A stretch of DNA of 50,410 bases. Source: Streptomyces atratus (GTDB lineage: Bacteria; Actinomycetota; Actinomycetes; Streptomycetales; Streptomycetaceae). The notes under the pieces are model-generated. The model worked only from the letters and a program-made list of their open reading frames with translations, was not told the DNA's origin and did no database searches. The stretch's first letter is position 1; every line of letters starts with the position of its first letter. This document shows, one piece after another, positions 23,367 through 31,351 of the stretch. The stretch is taken from positions 1 through 50,410 of the forward strand of contig NZ_FPJO01000040.1 of NCBI RefSeq assembly GCF_900119365.1, in the 5' to 3' direction. Made by a program: the position numbers and the translations under genes.

Positions 23367-26150
23367 GTGAACGGCGATCGGGACGAGATCCGCGGGGGCT
23401 GGAACAAGCCCGTCGACGAGTCGTCCGACGCGGAGCCCGCCGAGATGACGGGTGAGTTCACCATCGACTACACCCCGCCCGCCTGGTACACGCAGAACGC
23501 GCCGGGGGACTCGTCGGGCGGTGCCGGAACGCATCTGGCGCCGCCTCCGCCGCCCACCGGAGCGCCGCTGTCCGTACCCGCGCCCGCGCCGTCGGCCGGG
23601 GGCGGTTTCGACTCCGACTGGACTCCGGCACCGCCCGCGCCCGCACCCGCGCCCGTTCCCGCACCCATTCCCGCCCAGTCCGCGGCCGGCGACGCCACGA
23701 CGGGGGACGCCACACCTGCTCCCGCGGCGAGCGCGGCGGATTCCGGCGGTGCGTCGGACCCGCTCGGGAGTGGGGATGTGGAGAGCGGCACGACCATGCG
23801 GTTCTCCCCGGCCTCGCTGAAGCGGCAGATCGCGGAGATCGAGGGGCGTTCGGCGGACGCGGCCGGGGACTACCCGGTGGCGGCTTCGGGCCCGGCTTCG
23901 GGCTCAAGTCCCGCACAGGCCGATGCCGGTGACGGTGTCGGCGGTACGGGCGTGGGCGAGGCGCCTGCCTCCGACTCCGCGCAGGCGACGGACACCTCCG
24001 CCGGTGAGCCCGACGACGCCGCCGTCCCGGACTCCGCCCCCGAGGCCCGGACGGATGCCCCGGGCAGTGCCGCCGACGGGCCGCAGGACTCCGCCCCCTC
24101 CGACGCCGTCCCGGATGCGGCGCCCCGGGACGCGGCACCCGGCCACGCACCGCAGAACGCCCCGGCACCCGCCACACCGAACCCCTGGGCCCCGGCACCG
24201 CCGCAAGGCGGCGGGCTGCCGCCGCTGCCGCCCGCCTTCCAGCCCGCCGCGCCGCAGTCGGCTCCGCAGTGGCCCGCGCCCGGCCCGGCCGGACAGGCGC
24301 CCGGCGGTTACGGCTTCCCGCAGGCCGGGGCGGCTCAGCCGCAGCAGCCGCAGGCACCCCGGCCGCCCCATGGTGGCTACGGCTTCCCGCAGCAGCCCGC
24401 TCCCCCGGCGCAGCAGACACCCGCTCAGGGCGGCTACGGCTTCCCGCAGGCACCTCAGCAGCCTCAGGCGCCCCAGCAGTCCCAGACGCCTCAGTGGCCC
24501 GCGCGGCAGGGCGCCCCGCTGCCGCCGCAGGTCCAGGGCGGACCTCAGGCACCGCAGACGCCTCAGCCTCCGGCTCAGGCCGCGCCCAATCTGCCCGCCC
24601 AGGTGACCCCGCAGCAGCCCGCCCAGCCCCAGCTTCCCCAGCAACAGCAGCCGCAGCCGCAGCCGCCGCAGGGCCAGCCCGGCCAGCCCGGACAGCTGGG
24701 TCAGCCGGGGCAGCTGGGTCAGCCGGGGCAGCTGGACCAGCCCGTCGACCCCCGCACCGGGGGCGCCTGGCCCACCCCCGTCACCCACGACCAGCGCGAG
24801 CGCTCCGTGCCCGGCGCCCCGCTCGGGTACACGGCCGCCGTGGAGCTCTCATCCGACCGGCTGGTCCGGGGCAAGCAGAAGGCGAAGAGCAGCCGCAACC
24901 CCTCCGGGGCGTCCCGCTTCAAGCTGGGCGGCAAGAAGGAGGAGGCCGAGCGACAGCGCAAGCTCGACCTGATCCGTACGCCCGTGCTGTCCTGCTACCG
25001 GATCGCGGTCATCAGCCTCAAGGGCGGTGTCGGCAAGACCACGACGACCACCGCTCTCGGCGCGACCCTGGCCACCGAGCGGCAGGACAAGATCCTCGCC
25101 ATCGACGCCAACCCGGACGCGGGCACGCTCGGCCGCCGGGTGCGCCGCGAGACCGGTGCCACCATCCGTGACCTGGTCCAGGCGATCCCGTACCTCAACT
25201 CGTACATGGACATCCGCCGGTTCACCTCGCAGGCGCCCTCCGGTCTGGAGATCATCGCCAACGACGTGGACCCGGCGGTCTCCACGACGTTCAACGACGA
25301 GGACTACCGGCGCGCGATCGACGTGCTGGGCAAGCAGTACCCGATCATCCTCACCGACTCGGGCACCGGCCTGCTCTACAGCGCGATGCGCGGGGTGCTG
25401 GACCTCGCCGACCAGCTGATCATCATCTCGACGCCCTCGGTCGACGGCGCGTCCAGCGCGTCCACCACCCTGGACTGGCTCTCGGCGCACGGGTACGCGG
25501 AGCTCGTGCAGCGCTCCATCACGGTCATCTCGGGGGTCCGCGAGACCGGCAAGATGATCAAGGTCGACGACATCGTGCAGCACTTCGAGACACGCTGCCG
25601 CGGCGTGGTGGTCGTACCGTTCGACGAGCATCTGTCGGCCGGTGCCGAGGTCGACCTCGACATGATGCGTCCCAAGACCCGCGAGGCGTACTTCAACCTC
25701 TCCGCGATGGTCGCCGAGGACTTCTCGCGCGCCCAGCAGCAGCAGGGACTCTGGACCTCCAACGGCTCCAACCCGCCGCCGCAGTACGCCCCGCCGATGC
25801 CCGGCCAGCAGCCGTACGCCCCGCAGCAGCCGCAGCCGCAGGGGTACCCACAGCATCCGCAGCCGCAGGGGTACCCGCAGCAGCAGCAGCAGCCGTACGG
25901 CGGCCAGCAGCCCCCGCAGCCGTACCCACCGCAGCCCGGTCCCGGGGCGCAACAGAACGGCTGGCAGCAGCCGTTGCCCCCGCAGGCCCCGTCCGCCGCG
26001 GCTCCGGCCGGCCCGCTCCCGCCCCACCAGCGGCAGCCCGCCCTGCCTGGTCAGCCGGGTCAGCCCGGACAGCCGGTCCCGCCCGAGTTCCAGGGGCCCG
26101 TACCGCCCGCGGGATGGCAGCAGCAGCCGCCGTCAGCGCCTCAGCAGTAA
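23367..26150 (+). CDS. Pro/Gln-rich ParA/MinD-like ATPase, EspI-like
   Basis: A 927-residue protein. Residues 1 to about 510 are disordered and rich in Pro, Ala, Gln and acidic residues, including three GGYGFPQ repeats and a GQL(G/D)QP run. A ParA/MinD ATPase domain follows at about 540-790, with the deviant Walker A KGGVGKTT at 552-559. A second Gln/Pro-rich tail carries two PQPQGYPQ repeats. The layout matches mycobacterial EspI, a Pro-rich ParA-like ATPase linked to ESX-1 regulation under low ATP; equivalence is inferred. The GTG at 23367 has AGGAGG four bases upstream. It ends at a 15-bp hairpin. Confidence 0.88.
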   Translation: MNGDRDEIRGGWNKPVDESSDAEPAEMTGEFTIDYTPPAWYTQNAPGDSSGGAGTHLAPPPPPTGAPLSVPAPAPSAGGGFDSDWTPAPPAPAPAPVPAPIPAQSAAGDATTGDATPAPAASAADSGGASDPLGSGDVESGTTMRFSPASLKRQIAEIEGRSADAAGDYPVAASGPASGSSPAQADAGDGVGGTGVGEAPASDSAQATDTSAGEPDDAAVPDSAPEARTDAPGSAADGPQDSAPSDAVPDAAPRDAAPGHAPQNAPAPATPNPWAPAPPQGGGLPPLPPAFQPAAPQSAPQWPAPGPAGQAPGGYGFPQAGAAQPQQPQAPRPPHGGYGFPQQPAPPAQQTPAQGGYGFPQAPQQPQAPQQSQTPQWPARQGAPLPPQVQGGPQAPQTPQPPAQAAPNLPAQVTPQQPAQPQLPQQQQPQPQPPQGQPGQPGQLGQPGQLGQPGQLDQPVDPRTGGAWPTPVTHDQRERSVPGAPLGYTAAVELSSDRLVRGKQKAKSSRNPSGASRFKLGGKKEEAERQRKLDLIRTPVLSCYRIAVISLKGGVGKTTTTTALGATLATERQDKILAIDANPDAGTLGRRVRRETGATIRDLVQAIPYLNSYMDIRRFTSQAPSGLEIIANDVDPAVSTTFNDEDYRRAIDVLGKQYPIILTDSGTGLLYSAMRGVLDLADQLIIISTPSVDGASSASTTLDWLSAHGYAELVQRSITVISGVRETGKMIKVDDIVQHFETRCRGVVVVPFDEHLSAGAEVDLDMMRPKTREAYFNLSAMVAEDFSRAQQQQGLWTSNGSNPPPQYAPPMPGQQPYAPQQPQPQGYPQHPQPQGYPQQQQQPYGGQQPPQPYPPQPGPGAQQNGWQQPLPPQAPSAAAPAGPLPPHQRQPALPGQPGQPGQPVPPEFQGPVPPAGWQQQPPSAPQQ
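24303..24449 (+). repeat. Three GGYGFPQ-encoding repeats
   Basis: Three near-identical 21-base units at 24303-24323, 24372-24392 and 24429-24449 encode GGYGFPQ within the disordered N-terminal part of the ParA-like protein. They are in-frame coding repeats, not a mobile element. Confidence 0.85.
24690..24743 (+). repeat. Tandem 18-base repeat encoding GQLGQP units
   Basis: Three adjacent 18-base copies (24690-24707, 24708-24725, 24726-24743) encode GQLGQP, GQLGQP and GQLDQP. Copy number could vary between strains. Confidence 0.85.
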
Positions 26151-26172
26151 GGCGTCAGAGGTCTAAACCAAT

Positions 26173-26206
26173 GAGGGTCCGCACCGTCTCCACGGTGCGG
26201 ACCCTC
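26173..26206 (+). terminator. 15-bp perfect terminator hairpin after the EspI-like gene
   Basis: GAGGGTCCGCACCGT (26173-26187) pairs perfectly with 26192-26206 around a CTCC loop, 22 bases past the stop at 26150. It closes the ESX locus on its right side. Confidence 0.85.
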
Positions 26207-26244
26207 TGTGCATTCCCGCAGACCACACGCCGTTTCGATGACCG

Positions 26245-26274
26245 TTGACGCGGCTCGACCCCCGCTGATAAACC
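26245..26274 (+). promoter_or_regulatory. Possible promoter of the ABC importer operon
   Basis: TTGACG (26245-26250) is followed after 16-18 bases by GATAAACC (26267-26274). It is a reasonable vegetative -35/-10 pair about 75 bases before the binding-protein start. Confidence 0.42.
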
Positions 26275-26347
26275 TTCGCTTCACCAGCTGGCGAACCACA
26301 GATCAACCCGCCTTCTCCGTGCGAGTCATGACGCGAGGTCCCTGACC

Positions 26348-28219
26348 ATGGTCGAAAGAGTTCCACCACGCTCCGCCCAGCCACGCTCACGTCTGCGTGT
26401 CCTCCTGGCCTCCGGTGCCGCCGCACTTGCGCTGGCCGCCGGATCCATCGTCCCGGGTGTGCCGCTCGGCGCCGCGACGCAGCAGGCGCAGGCCGCCGAC
26501 AGCGGAAAGTCGACACTGACCGTCGCCGTCGCACAGAGCGTCGACTCGCTGAGCCCGTTTCTCGCTCAGCGGCTCATGAGCACCAGCATCTCCCGGCTCA
26601 TGTACGACTTCCTCACCAACTACGACCCCAAGGACAACCACGCGATCCCCGGCCTCGCCACCAAGTGGGAGCCGTCCGCGGACAAGTTGACCTGGACGTA
26701 CACCATCCGGTCCGACTCCAAGTGGTCGGACGGGCAGCAGGCCACCGCCGAGGACGCGGCCTGGACGTTCAACAAGATGATGACCGACGAGGCCGCCACG
26801 CAGGCCAACGGCAACTTCGTCGCGAACTTCAAGAAGGTGACGGCTCCCAGCCCGACGCAGCTGGTCATCGAGCTCAAGGAGCCGCAGGCCACCATGGCGG
26901 CACTCGATGTGCCGATAGTGCCGAAGCACGTCTGGGAGAAGGTCGGTGACTTCTCCAAGTTCAACAACGACAAGACGTTCCCGATCGTCGGCAACGGGCC
27001 GTTCATCCTGACCGACTACAAGGTCGACCAGTACGTGAAGCTCAAGGCCAACAAGGACTTCTGGCGTGGCAAGCCGAAGTTCGACGAGCTGGTCTTCAAG
27101 ACGTACAAGGACCAGGACGCCGCGGTCGCCGCGCTGCGCAAGGGCGAGGTCTCCTTCGTCGCCGGCTCCCCCGCGCTGACGCCCGCTCAGGCCGCGTCCC
27201 TCAAGGGCGAGAAGAACGTCAAGGTCAACGAGGGTCCGGGCCGCCGCTTCTTCGCGCTGGCCACCAACCCGGGCGCGCAGACCAAGGACGGCAAGAAGTT
27301 CGGCAACGGCAGCAAGGCCCTTCTCGACCAGAAGGTGCGCCAGGCCCTCTTCCTGTCCATCGACCGCAAGACCATCATCGACAAGGTCTTCCAGGGGCAC
27401 GCCGTCGAGGGCCAGGGCTACATCCCGCCGCGCTTCTCCGCGTACCACTGGCAGCCGACCGCCGAGCAGAGCCTGGCGTACGACCCGGCCAAGGCGGCCA
27501 AGCTGCTCGACGAGGCGGGCTACGAGCTCAAGGGCGACCAGCGGGTCGGCAAGGACGGCAAGCCGCTCGACCTGCGCATCCTGTGCCACGCCACGGACCC
27601 GAACGACAAGGCGATCGGCAAGTACCTCAAGGAGTGGTGGGGCAAGCTCGGCATCGGCCTGAAGGTCGACTGCCTCGACAACGTCTCGGTGCCCTGGTAC
27701 GCCGGTGAGTACGACCTCGCCTTCGACGGCTGGTCCGTCAGCCCGGACCCCGACGCCGTCCTCGGCATCCACACCTGCGCCGCGCTGCCGGTCAAGGCCA
27801 AGGACAGCGCCGCCACCGACAACTTCATCTGCGACAAGCAGTACGACGAGCTCTACAAGAAGCAGCTCGCCGAGTACGACCCGGCCAAGCGCGCCGGGAT
27901 CGTCAACCAGATGCAGTCGTGGCTCTACGAATCCGGGTACATGAGCGTCATCGCGTACCCGAACGCGGTCGAGGCGTACCGCACCGACCAGATCAAGTCG
28001 ATCACGACCATGCCCGAGGCGGCCGGCAACATCTACGGCCAGGACGGTTACTGGAGCTGGTGGTCCGCGGCTCCTGCGTCCGGCGGCAGTTCGGACGGCT
28101 CCGGCGGGTCGAGCTCGACCGGCGTCGTCATCGGCATCATCGTGGTGGTCGTGGTGCTCGCCGGTGGCGGGCTGTTCATCGCGATGCGCCGCCGCAACAC
28201 GGCGGACGACCGCGAGTAA
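26348..28219 (+). CDS. ABC importer solute-binding protein, family 5 (peptide-type), C-terminally anchored
   Basis: A 623-residue extracytoplasmic binding protein for peptides or similar solutes. A signal peptide (about 1-50, ending AQA) is followed by the SBP_bac_5 fold: LTVAVAQSVDSLSPF near residue 60, LTWTYTIRSDSKWSDG near 115 and VRQALFLSIDRKTI near 330. No lipobox cysteine is present. Instead a Gly/Ser-rich linker leads to a C-terminal membrane helix (about 592-612) and a basic tail (MRRRN), so it is held by its C-terminus. The ATG at 26348 lacks a strong ribosome site. It is first of five genes. Confidence 0.93.
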   Translation: MVERVPPRSAQPRSRLRVLLASGAAALALAAGSIVPGVPLGAATQQAQAADSGKSTLTVAVAQSVDSLSPFLAQRLMSTSISRLMYDFLTNYDPKDNHAIPGLATKWEPSADKLTWTYTIRSDSKWSDGQQATAEDAAWTFNKMMTDEAATQANGNFVANFKKVTAPSPTQLVIELKEPQATMAALDVPIVPKHVWEKVGDFSKFNNDKTFPIVGNGPFILTDYKVDQYVKLKANKDFWRGKPKFDELVFKTYKDQDAAVAALRKGEVSFVAGSPALTPAQAASLKGEKNVKVNEGPGRRFFALATNPGAQTKDGKKFGNGSKALLDQKVRQALFLSIDRKTIIDKVFQGHAVEGQGYIPPRFSAYHWQPTAEQSLAYDPAKAAKLLDEAGYELKGDQRVGKDGKPLDLRILCHATDPNDKAIGKYLKEWWGKLGIGLKVDCLDNVSVPWYAGEYDLAFDGWSVSPDPDAVLGIHTCAALPVKAKDSAATDNFICDKQYDELYKKQLAEYDPAKRAGIVNQMQSWLYESGYMSVIAYPNAVEAYRTDQIKSITTMPEAAGNIYGQDGYWSWWSAAPASGGSSDGSGGSSSTGVVIGIIVVVVVLAGGGLFIAMRRRNTADDRE

Positions 28220-28240
28220 CCACTCGGACGGGTCGAGAGA

Positions 28241-28279
28241 GGGACCGGCCGGTGAACGTGCAGCTCACCGGTCGGCCCC
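28241..28279 (+). promoter_or_regulatory. Intercistronic hairpin between binding protein and permease genes
   Basis: 28241-28255 and 28265-28279 pair over 15 positions with one mismatch and one G-U, closing a 9-base loop. Such structures after binding-protein genes often stabilise that message and limit read-through, giving more binding protein than permease. That effect is inferred here. Confidence 0.6.
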
Positions 28280-28311
28280 TCCACGTGCAGCACGAGTAAC
28301 GAGAGTTCCCC

Positions 28312-29394
28312 ATGACAGCTGACAGCACTCCGGCGCTCGTGCAGATCGCGGACGCGGACACCGACGGCCCGGCTCGGTCCGGCCCGTCGGCCGCCCGCGG
28401 TCCACGGGCGCGCAACACCAAGGCATACCTCCAATACGTGGCGGCCAAGATCGCGGGAGCGGCGGTCTCGCTCATCGCCGTTCTGGTCACCAGCTTCTTC
28501 CTCTTCCGGCTCATTCCCAGCGACCCGGTGAAGCAGATGACGGGCGGCAGGCGCGTCTCCGCCGAACAACTCCAGTCGCTCAGGCATCAGTTCGGCCTCG
28601 ACCAGCCGATGTGGCAGCAGTTCACGTCGTACGTGGGAGACGCCCTCACGGGCGACTTCGGCACCTCCTTCCAGTTCCACACGCCGGTCATCGACAAGAT
28701 CACCGAAGCGCTGCCGGCGACCCTGCTGCTCACCGGCACGTCGTACGTCCTCTACACCGCGCTCGGCATCTGGCTCGGCACCCGTACCGCGTGGCGCAAC
28801 GGCTCCATGAGCGACCGCTTCAACACCGCGTTCGCGCTCACGCTCTACTCGGTGCCGTCGTTCTGGCTGGGCCTGCTCCTGATCATCGTCTTCGCGGTGG
28901 GCATCGGCCCGATCCCCGGGATGTTCCCGACGGGCGGTCTGGAGTCGGGCAGCGAGACCGGGTTGGCCTACGTCCTCGACGTGGCGCACCATCTGGTCCT
29001 GCCGGTGATCACACTGGTCGCGGTCGGGTACGCGCAGACGCTCCTGGTGATGCGCTCCTCGCTGCTCGACGAGATGGGCAGCGACTATCTGACGACGGCC
29101 CGCGCGAAGGGGCTGCGGGACGACGTCGTACGCCGCAAGCACGCCGTGCCGAACGCGATGCTGCCGACCTTCACCCTGATGTTCGTGAACCTCGGGCATG
29201 TGGTCGCCGGACAGATCCTGGTCGAGACGGTGTTTTCCTGGCCGGGCCTCGGCGGCCTCTTCTACCAGGCGCTCAGCGTGCCCGATCTCCCGCTCGTGCA
29301 AGGGCTGTTCTTCGTCTTCGCCACCGCGGTGATCCTGGCGAACACCCTTGCCGATGTGCTCTATCCGCTGCTCGATCCCCGGGTGGGCCGATGA
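28312..29394 (+). CDS. ABC importer permease, DppB/OppB-like
   Basis: A 360-residue inner-membrane permease with about six helices. An atypically long polar N-terminus (about 40 residues) comes first. Then come the DppB-type segment with DPVKQMTGGR near residue 68, and the permease motif YLTTARAKGLRDDVVRRKHAVPNA, whose EAA-like loop (about 257-280) contacts the ATPases. The end matches the family (ADVLYPLLDPRV). The ATG is at 28312. The stop overlaps the next gene's start as ATGA. Confidence 0.94.
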   Translation: MTADSTPALVQIADADTDGPARSGPSAARGPRARNTKAYLQYVAAKIAGAAVSLIAVLVTSFFLFRLIPSDPVKQMTGGRRVSAEQLQSLRHQFGLDQPMWQQFTSYVGDALTGDFGTSFQFHTPVIDKITEALPATLLLTGTSYVLYTALGIWLGTRTAWRNGSMSDRFNTAFALTLYSVPSFWLGLLLIIVFAVGIGPIPGMFPTGGLESGSETGLAYVLDVAHHLVLPVITLVAVGYAQTLLVMRSSLLDEMGSDYLTTARAKGLRDDVVRRKHAVPNAMLPTFTLMFVNLGHVVAGQILVETVFSWPGLGGLFYQALSVPDLPLVQGLFFVFATAVILANTLADVLYPLLDPRVGR

Positions 29395-30326
29395 CGACCG
29401 AATCCATGCCCACGCCCACGAAGGCGGAGACCGCGCAGACTCCGCGCTCTCTGGCCCGCGCGCGCAAGCGCCGGTCCGTCGCCCGCTTCTGGCGGGAGTA
29501 CCGGGGCCACCGGAGCGGACTGTGGGGTCTGGCGGCGCTCGCCCTGATCGCGCTGGTCGCCCTGTTCGCGCCGCAGCTCGTCGGGGCCGACTCGCAGAGC
29601 GTCACCGGCGCCCCCGGCGGTGCGCTGGAGTCGCCGAGCGGTGAATTCCCTCTCGGCACCGACCAGTTCGGCCGCAGCGTGCTGGCGCTGCTGGTGTGGG
29701 GTACCCGGGTGTCACTGACGGTCGGCCTGCTCGCGGCGTTCCTGTGCGTCGCCATCGGTACGGTCGTCGGCATCGTCGCGGGCCACTTCCACGGCTGGTA
29801 CTCGACGGTCCTGATGCGGATCACCGACTGGTTCCTGGTGATGCCGACGCTGGTCCTCGCCATCGCGCTCGCCACGGTGATGGACCGCTCGATGTGGACG
29901 GTCATCATCGCGATCGGGGTCACGACCTGGCCGACCACGGCCCGGCTGGTCCGGGCCCAGACGCTCGCCGTGGAGTCCCGCCCGTACATCGAACGGGCCC
30001 GCGCGCTGGGCGGCGGCCACGGGCACATCATGGTCCGGCACGTGCTGCCGAACGTGATGCCGCTGGTGCTCGCGCAGACCACGCTGGTGATCTCCAGCGC
30101 GATCCTCACCGAGGCCACCCTGGCCTTCCTCGGTCTCAGCGACCCGACGACCACCTCCTGGGGCGGCATGCTCCAGGACGCCCGCGAGGCGGGCGCGGTC
30201 AGCGCGGGCGACTGGTGGTACCTGGCACCGCCCGGCATCGCCATCGCCCTGGTGGCCCTGGCGTTCACGCTGTGCGGCCGCGCCATCGAGTCCGTCCTCA
30301 ATCCCAAGCTGGGGGTGGCCCGTTGA
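29391..30326 (+). CDS. ABC importer permease, DppC/OppC-like
   Basis: A 311-residue inner-membrane permease with about six helices. It has the DppC N-terminal motif (FWREYRGHRSGLWGL, then a helix and FAPQLV), the GTDQFGRSVLALLVWG segment and the EAA-like loop YIERARALGGGHGHIMVRHVLPN. The start ATG at 29391 overlaps the previous stop, so translation is coupled. The stop overlaps the TTG start of the ATPase gene. Confidence 0.95.
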   Translation: MTTESMPTPTKAETAQTPRSLARARKRRSVARFWREYRGHRSGLWGLAALALIALVALFAPQLVGADSQSVTGAPGGALESPSGEFPLGTDQFGRSVLALLVWGTRVSLTVGLLAAFLCVAIGTVVGIVAGHFHGWYSTVLMRITDWFLVMPTLVLAIALATVMDRSMWTVIIAIGVTTWPTTARLVRAQTLAVESRPYIERARALGGGHGHIMVRHVLPNVMPLVLAQTTLVISSAILTEATLAFLGLSDPTTTSWGGMLQDAREAGAVSAGDWWYLAPPGIAIALVALAFTLCGRAIESVLNPKLGVAR

Positions 30327-31351
30327 GCACGACGAGCATCCAGAAGACGCCGCTTCTCGACGTACGGGACCTCACGGTGACGTACGCCGGCGGAGCACAG
30401 GCCGTCCGTGGTGTGAACCTCTCGGTCGACGCGGGGCAGAAGCTCGGCATCGCCGGTGAGTCGGGCTGCGGGAAGTCGACGCTGGCGCTCGCGCTGCTGC
30501 GGCTGCTGCCCGCCGGTACGAAGGTCTCCGGCGAGATCCTGCTGAACGGCGAGGACGTCCTCACCATGAAGTGGGGCCAGGTCCGGGCGGTGCGCTGGGC
30601 GGGCGCGTCGATCGTCTTCCAGGGCGCGATGCACTCGCTCAATGCGGTGCACCGCATCGGGGACCAGATCGCCGAACCGATCCTGCTGCACCGGAAGGCG
30701 ACGCAGGCCGCGGCGGCGAAGCGGGCGGGCGAGCTGCTGGAGCAGGTGGGGCTGCCCGCCGCCCGCGCCTCCGCCTATCCGCACGAGCTCTCCGGCGGGC
30801 AGCGGCAGCGCGTGATGATCGCGATGGCGCTCGCCTGCGACCCGGGTCTGATCATCGCGGACGAGCCGACCACGGCCCTCGATGTGATGATCCAGGCCCA
30901 GATCCTGCGGCTGATCGAGCAGCTGGTGTCCGAGCAGGACCTCGGCCTGATCATGATCAGCCATGACCTCGCGGTGCTCTCGGACACCTGCGACCGGCTC
31001 GCGGTGATGTACGCGGGCCGGGTCGTCGAGGAGGGCCCGGCGTCCGAGGTCTACGAGAACGCGCACCACCCGTACGGCAGGGCCCTGTCCGGCGCGTTCC
31101 CGCGCATCGGCGACCCGGCCTCCCGGTTCGCACCCCGCGGGCTGCCCGGCGATCCGCCCGACCCGTCGGCACTGCCCGGCGGCTGCACCTTCCACCCGCG
31201 CTGCCCGGTGGCCCTGGAGTCCTGCACCACCGAGGACCAGGAGCTGCGGGCCGCGGGGCCGGAGCGGCGGGCCGCCTGTGTGCTGGTGGAGCCGGGGGCG
31301 GTCGCGGTCCCGGCCCTGCCGGGCGCCGAGGAAGCAAGGAGCACACCATGA
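30323..31351 (+). CDS. ABC importer ATP-binding protein, DppD/OppD-like
   Basis: A 342-residue ATPase subunit. Walker A GESGCGKS is near residue 47, the ABC signature is LSGGQRQRV, Walker B is LIIADEP, and the H-loop is MISHDL. The C-terminal oligopeptide-transporter extension ends with GCTFHPRCPVALESC and a later Cys, the cluster that in related dipeptide transporters has been linked to an iron-sulphur site. The start is TTG at 30323, overlapping the permease stop (TTGA), with GGGGGTGG upstream. Any later start would cut into the fold. Confidence 0.94.
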   Translation: MSTTSIQKTPLLDVRDLTVTYAGGAQAVRGVNLSVDAGQKLGIAGESGCGKSTLALALLRLLPAGTKVSGEILLNGEDVLTMKWGQVRAVRWAGASIVFQGAMHSLNAVHRIGDQIAEPILLHRKATQAAAAKRAGELLEQVGLPAARASAYPHELSGGQRQRVMIAMALACDPGLIIADEPTTALDVMIQAQILRLIEQLVSEQDLGLIMISHDLAVLSDTCDRLAVMYAGRVVEEGPASEVYENAHHPYGRALSGAFPRIGDPASRFAPRGLPGDPPDPSALPGGCTFHPRCPVALESCTTEDQELRAAGPERRAACVLVEPGAVAVPALPGAEEARSTP

